A model generated the notes under the pieces. The model worked only from the letters and a program-made list of their open reading frames with translations, searched no databases and was not told where the DNA came from. 64,000 nucleotides of DNA. It comes from Apostichopus japonicus. Taxonomy: Eukaryota; Echinodermata; Holothuroidea; Aspidochirotida; Stichopodidae. Made by a program: the position numbers and the translations under genes. This document shows positions 60,259 through 64,000 of this stretch, piece after piece (position 1 is the first letter of the stretch; each line of letters starts with the position of its first letter). The stretch spans positions 13,913,501 through 13,977,500 of the forward strand of contig NC_092568.1 of assembly GCF_037975245.1 (NCBI RefSeq), written 5' to 3'.

Positions 60259-60331
60259 GAATTTTCTCCATGAAAAGGGATTGAACATTACAGGCAATCC
60301 AAGCAGGATGTTGCAAACATTATATGGTTAG
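60259..60331 (+). pseudogene. Displaced 3' end of the element A pol frame
   Basis: Immediately right of the transposon duplication, 24 codons continue the pol frame that was cut at 47063, then TAG at 60329-60331. The frame agreement across the insertion confirms both the borders and that pol was open when the transposon landed. The open stretch from 60128 that precedes it is transposon sequence and not part of this gene. Confidence 0.85.
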
Positions 60332-61582
60332 AATGTGTAACTGCATATTGCTTTAAGTTCAGATGAACAGGTGTTTTATCCACGATTGTATGAATGGAAT
60401 GCGTCATGGCATTTACCTGCATACCTATTAAGTGGAAGTCATTGTACTGTATGGTGTAACAATATAAGCTTTATTGTTAAAAACGCCACCAAGTGACCTA
60501 GTTTCATCTTTTATAACAAATGTGTAATGAGTATACCTTATTTCTCCTTATGAATTCGTTCAAACGTTTACCCGGCAATTAGAACATATCCGGAATATTA
60601 GCAACATGGGTTTTCATATATTGAGAAAATATTTTAAGGATATATTTACATTGCATCATTGATGTTATATTGAAGGCTATTTAGAGACAGCATTGGTGAT
60701 GTGCAACTTTTGCTTACAGCAACAGTTATCGAAGCAAATGAAAGTATAGATCTTTTGAGGAAGTTATGTATATATTTTCTTCTCAATTATTCATGCAAAA
60801 GTAAATTTCATCATGAAGTTGAAAAGACAAGATGTTAAGTATATATTATGTAAATTTGAAGAAAGATTTGTTGATGTCATAGTCTATGGAGTCTCTTTTA
60901 TGGTATCGAATATCTAGTACTTTGGTACTTTACTAGATCATTTCGGAGTGCATACCTAGGGTCACCATGCTATCGAGTCACATTTTCTTGATTTTCTTGA
61001 AGTGGATGTATATGATTCACAACGTTTCAAAGCAGTTTTGAAGCTATATGCCTTCATTAAAGAGGAGGTACTTTGTAAATGAGTTTGTAATATTTTAAGG
61101 TTCTTTTTTTAATGTACGAATTTTTTATGGAACGCAAAGGTGTTCTGTTCAGTTAAAAGATAACTAAGTCTAGTATTCTCTGATCTCTCCCCAAATCACG
61201 GCATGATTTCACTTTTGATATAAATGTATTATTGATGTATGAAATGCATAAATGTATTTTGTAAGAGATACTGCATATTTTGCTGTGTCATGTAACTTTA
61301 AGATATCTTAATGATATCTTTTTTTTTTTAGATTACATCATATGATGTCATCAATATTAAAGAGGTACACAAAAAATTTTCAAGGAGATAGTGTCAATGT
61401 ATATACCATATGATCATTTTAATATTCGTAACCTAGATGTTAACCTTTGAGATACATGAAGACCATTTATTGAAGTCAATGAATATTAGTGAATGTGCTT
61501 ACAGTACTCTACCTTCTTGAGATAATGCTAAGTTAAAGCAGTATGATGTTAAAATTTTGGAGTATCCAAAAATTTTAAAAGA
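60332..61582 (+). other. 3' non-coding region of element A
   Basis: 1.25 kb between the pol stop and the polypurine tract. No env-like frame can be read: there is no signal peptide or membrane-anchor ORF. AT-rich. Confidence 0.65.
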
Positions 61583-61592
61583 TTGAGGGGGA
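61583..61592 (+). promoter_or_regulatory. Polypurine tract of element A
   Basis: Purine-rich TGAGGGGGA just before TGTTATG. This is the expected plus-strand DNA primer at the edge of the right LTR. Confidence 0.75.
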
Positions 61593-61976
61593 TGTTATGA
61601 AATAGTGATACCATCTCTTTGATGTTACCGAAAAACTCCATCGAGACACCTTACAGGCCTCTTATGTATTTATCTAGGTCATGGATTCAGTTTTCCCACG
61701 AGAAGTTTTTAACTATCTTATTGAATCTTGGTACAGGGCCTTTTCCCAAAATAGATTCCATTGTCTGTGGAACATTCGAGAAGGTTCTCTCACGTGGTAT
61801 GGAAGTTTCCATAGAAAGGGGATGGACTTCCAAACTCCCAACCAATCAGGGCAGATCAGTGCCAGTGCACTTATTTTTATATCATTAAGTTAATACAGGA
61901 TGGTCAGGTCATTGGCTGCCTTCTGATTATGCGCAGTGAGATTTTATGGAAGTTAGGTATAAAAGAAAAAGGAGGT
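61593..61976 (+). repeat. Right LTR of element A (3' end displaced)
   Basis: It begins like the left LTR and then continues past its deletion point (from 61853) with a promoter region ending in GGTATAAAAG (TATA box 61958-61965). Element B begins at 61977, 12 bases below the TATA box. The R and U5 parts must therefore lie beyond the other end of element B, outside this window. Confidence 0.88.
61958..61965 (+). promoter_or_regulatory. TATA box of the element A LTR
   Basis: TATAAAAG preceded by AAGTTAGG in U3. It has been separated from its start site by the element B insertion. Confidence 0.55.
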
Positions 61977-62147
61977 TGTGATGTTTCAAGATAGTAGATA
62001 GACAAACGATGTTTATGATTACGATGGATTTTATTCTGTCTTCTTTGTTGACAACCTATCTGTGTCTTTTATACGTGATGCATGAACATTATTTATTATA
62101 TATCAGAGGGCAGTATTTACTTTTAGTATACTAATCAAAACATTACA
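61977..62147 (-). repeat. 3' LTR of element B
   Basis: 171 bp, beginning TGTAATG and ending CATCACA, imperfect inverted TG...CA termini. It contains TATAAAAG (62073-62066) and AATAAA (62035-62030) in the right order and spacing for a compact LTR. Confidence 0.82.
62066..62073 (-). promoter_or_regulatory. TATA box of the element B LTR
   Basis: TATAAAAG on the minus strand, about 75 bases into the LTR and about 30 bases before the LTR AATAAA. Confidence 0.6.
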
Positions 62148-62160
62148 TCCCTCCCCTTTT
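62148..62160 (-). promoter_or_regulatory. Polypurine tract of element B
   Basis: AAAAGGGGAGGGA immediately before the LTR start TGTAATG. Confidence 0.8.
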
Positions 62161-62380
62161 AGTTAAAATGGAACAATCCTCTTAGAGTGTTAACATCGAT
62201 ACTTCATGTCTTGTGAAATAAGGAATGGGAAACAATAACATTTTTTTTCTCTTATGGTATAACATGAAAATAATGCAGGCGATAATAAAAGTAAAGATGA
62301 TGCTCAAAATGTCTCTGACTTTACGTATTTTACAAACATACAATACTTTAATGTGGCTGTGTGTTTAGAAAGTTCACAGT

Positions 62381-64000
62381 TTATATTTCCGATATTAATC
62401 TCCTTGGCGGTTTCGTACTTCGCTGAGAACGTCTTAACTCGTCGTTTTCAGCACTTTCCTCCTCTGTGATCTCCTCCGGTGGTTGCTCAGGTTCGCTAGG
62501 TTCTCCTTCGAAGCGTTTGAAGAATGAAGAATTCCGTGTGATTACCGAACCATTTCCCCCCTCCGCGGTTACGCAATTTCCATTGCGTTTCGTTACTGTC
62601 ATCGGGTTAGGATCATAGGGGGTAGACAACATGTTCCGCTTTTTCTGTTTCACAAGGACTGTATCACCGATAGCTATGTTGGACTCGCGTGCATGAAGAG
62701 ATTTGTCGGCATTCGCTTTTATTTTCCGCTTCATCTGAGTATCGCGTTCGCGAAGACCGGCGAAGTCGCTTAGCTTGCGTTTTGCATCTGGGAGCATGAT
62801 GGACATTTTTCTCCCATACAGGAGTTCGAACGGGGATACATTCGTAGTGCTGTGTGGTGTAGCTCTGTATTGGCGCAGAAACTTACAAAGTTCTTGCTTC
62901 CAGTTTTTCTTTTGCTGTACAGACGCTCGAATCGACTTTACAAGCGTGTGGATGAAACGCTCGGCTTCACCATTGGCACGGGGCCACAGCGGGGTGCACT
63001 TCCTATGAGTGAAACCAAGATAGTTTGCAAACTTGGCAAAGTCCTCTGAGTTCATAGGTGGCCCATTGTCGGTACGTACCACCTTTGGAATTCCGTGTCG
63101 CGAAAATATTTTGTCTAATTCCGGGATCACAGTTTTCGCTTGTAGTGATGGTATTATTATAGCTTCTGGATAACGGCTGTAATCATCGATAACTACCATT
63201 ATGTATTCTCCTCCCGCGAATGGCCCTTTGAAATCCATGGAGACCGACTCCCATGGGGTGCTGGGGAGTTCTGTCATTCGCAAGGGCTCTGGTGGGGTTG
63301 GAGATGGGGTCACGATTTGGCACGTTAGACAGCCTTTTACTTTGTATTCAACGGATCTATCAATACCAGGGAACCAAACTTTTTCTCGTAGAAGCTGCTT
63401 TGTTTTGACAATTCCTTGGTGCGACGCGTGTGCTAAGTCAACGGCTTGTTCGCGGAGTGATTTTGGTAAGACTATCCGCGTGTCTCTCAGGACAACACCG
63501 TCAACTACAGTGAACTCATTTTTCATGTGTCTGTAATCACGAACATTTTCGTCACTCCAATCACCTGATTTGAGAGCACTGCAGAGTGCTTGGATTTCGC
63601 TGTCTTGCTTAGATTCGCTTTGAACAACCTCAAATTTCATTGCTTTCGGTACAGCGTTACTGCAAATGTAGTTCACGTAATCCTCTATCATGGCGTTGTG
63701 ACTTTCAGGATGTGAGTGGTACCGCGACAGATAGTCAGCTGGATTATCTCTGCCCGGTATGTGCTTGACTTCGAAGTCATACTGCTGAAGTTTCAACAGC
63801 CACAGTTCTATTCTCGCGTTACTCTTAGCGCCATGGTTGTTGAAAATGGGAAGTAGAGGCTTGTGGTCAGTGTGTACCTCGAAATGGCTGCCATACAGGT
63901 AAACTCTGAACCGTTCTACTCCGAACTTGATCGCGAGTGCTTCTCGCTCTATCTGCGCGTAGCGAGACTCTGCTGCAGACATTGCGCGACTGGCATAAGC
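62381..64000 (-). CDS. pol of element B: RNase H and integrase (5' part outside window)
   Basis: 540 open codons from the window edge to TAA at 62383-62381. The edge reads AYASRAMSAAESRYAQIERE, the typical RNase H segment, so the frame continues beyond 64000. Counting from the ATG at 63982: RNase H end with HTDHKPL (about 37-43) and PGRDNPADYLSR (about 76-87); integrase zinc domain H185, H188, C218, C221; catalytic core D250 (MDFKGPF), D305 (RTDNGPP) and E341 (NGEAERF), exactly 35 residues between the last two. A chromodomain-free basic C-terminus follows. This is a standard Ty3/Gypsy order. The frame is intact in this part, so the copy is recent. Confidence 0.95.
   Translation of the reverse strand, partial: AYASRAMSAAESRYAQIEREALAIKFGVERFRVYLYGSHFEVHTDHKPLLPIFNNHGAKSNARIELWLLKLQQYDFEVKHIPGRDNPADYLSRYHSHPESHNAMIEDYVNYICSNAVPKAMKFEVVQSESKQDSEIQALCSALKSGDWSDENVRDYRHMKNEFTVVDGVVLRDTRIVLPKSLREQAVDLAHASHQGIVKTKQLLREKVWFPGIDRSVEYKVKGCLTCQIVTPSPTPPEPLRMTELPSTPWESVSMDFKGPFAGGEYIMVVIDDYSRYPEAIIIPSLQAKTVIPELDKIFSRHGIPKVVRTDNGPPMNSEDFAKFANYLGFTHRKCTPLWPRANGEAERFIHTLVKSIRASVQQKKNWKQELCKFLRQYRATPHSTTNVSPFELLYGRKMSIMLPDAKRKLSDFAGLRERDTQMKRKIKANADKSLHARESNIAIGDTVLVKQKKRNMLSTPYDPNPMTVTKRNGNCVTAEGGNGSVITRNSSFFKRFEGEPSEPEQPPEEITEEESAENDELRRSQRSTKPPRRLISEI

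Larger units (their letters stand above)
41322..61976 (+). mobile_element. Ty3/Gypsy-type LTR retrotransposon A (split by DNA transposon)
   Basis: LTR sequence begins TGTTATGAAATAGTG at 41322 and again at 61593. Between them are a gag fragment, a long pol frame in the order protease, reverse transcriptase, RNase H, integrase, and a polypurine tract before the right LTR. This order is that of Ty3/Gypsy elements. The 13.2-kb DNA transposon at 47064-60250 sits in the pol frame, and element B sits in the right LTR. The shared 260 bp of the two LTRs show no substitution by eye and one 2-bp length difference, so the element is young. A deletion has removed the 3' part of the left LTR, the primer-binding site and the 5' part of gag. 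Confidence 0.92.
61977..64000 (-). mobile_element. Ty3/Gypsy retrotransposon B (3' part, minus strand)
   Basis: Read on the minus strand: the end of pol, a short non-coding stretch, polypurine tract AAAAGGGGAGGGA (62160-62148), then a short LTR of 171 bp (62147-61977). The left border candidate duplication is GAGGT (61972-61976). The other LTR lies outside the window. It is inserted into the right LTR of element A. Confidence 0.9.

Noticed and set aside
60128-60331. 67-codon ORF as a separate gene
   Set aside because: Its first half is transposon terminal repeat, and its second half is the displaced end of element A pol.
60332-61582. env gene of element A
   Set aside because: No frame of useful length, and no signal peptide or membrane anchor can be read.

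Overview
This is eukaryotic DNA, most likely from a marine invertebrate deuterostome. An echinoderm is my best guess, but the window does not prove it. The evidence is spliced animal genes with GT-AG introns, an AT-rich background, dense MITE and hAT-like elements with 8-bp target duplications, Pol III-type SINEs, Ty3/Gypsy retrotransposons, and many scattered short words such as TAGGCCTAGC. There are no bacterial operons, ribosome binding sites, rRNA genes or CRISPR arrays.

Host genes. Two host genes can be read through their introns, both on the minus strand. (1) The 5' end of a mitogen- and stress-activated kinase (MSK, RPS6KA4/5 type) has coding exons at 21003-20949, 3710-3639 and 190 to beyond base 1. 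All junctions are GT-AG and in phase, and the exons encode the N-terminus and the start of the N-terminal kinase domain. (2) A small subunit of serine palmitoyltransferase (SPTSSB-like, 86 aa) has exons at 38312-38183 and 32517-32387. A short acidic first-exon-like ORF at 40629-40808 is a possible third gene.

Repeats, 1-41 kb. The MSK intron 1 holds a 3.6-kb hAT-like element (6655-10292), a 2.4-kb element (12047-14429) nested in a second motif-defined element, and another hAT-like element (about 17068-18940). From 21 to 31 kb there are nested GC-rich MITEs, a large foldback array broken by a tRNA-type SINE, a 1.26-kb element, and a GGTCA-rich repeat block. The SPTSSB intron carries three more MITEs. 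At 39503-39689 lies a retroposed, A-tailed sequence headed by the 5' end of U2 snRNA.

Nested mobile elements, 41-64 kb. A young Ty3/Gypsy element (A, plus strand, LTRs from 41322 and 61593) is split inside its pol frame by a 13.2-kb DNA transposon (47064-60250). The right LTR of element A is in turn split by a second Gypsy element (B, minus strand, from 61977 past the window end).

The DNA transposon is the most interesting feature. It has long terminal inverted repeats that begin with a hairpin palindrome and run into inward-facing arrays of a 22-bp palindromic repeat (about 17 and 25 copies). Inside are two intact, outward-separated genes: a HECT-type E3 ubiquitin ligase with its catalytic cysteine (49207-50970, plus) and a two-exon DDE (rve/IS3-like) transposase (56527-54707, minus). 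A transposon that couples an integrase-like transposase with its own ubiquitin ligase and palindrome arrays is the best candidate here for an under-described system.
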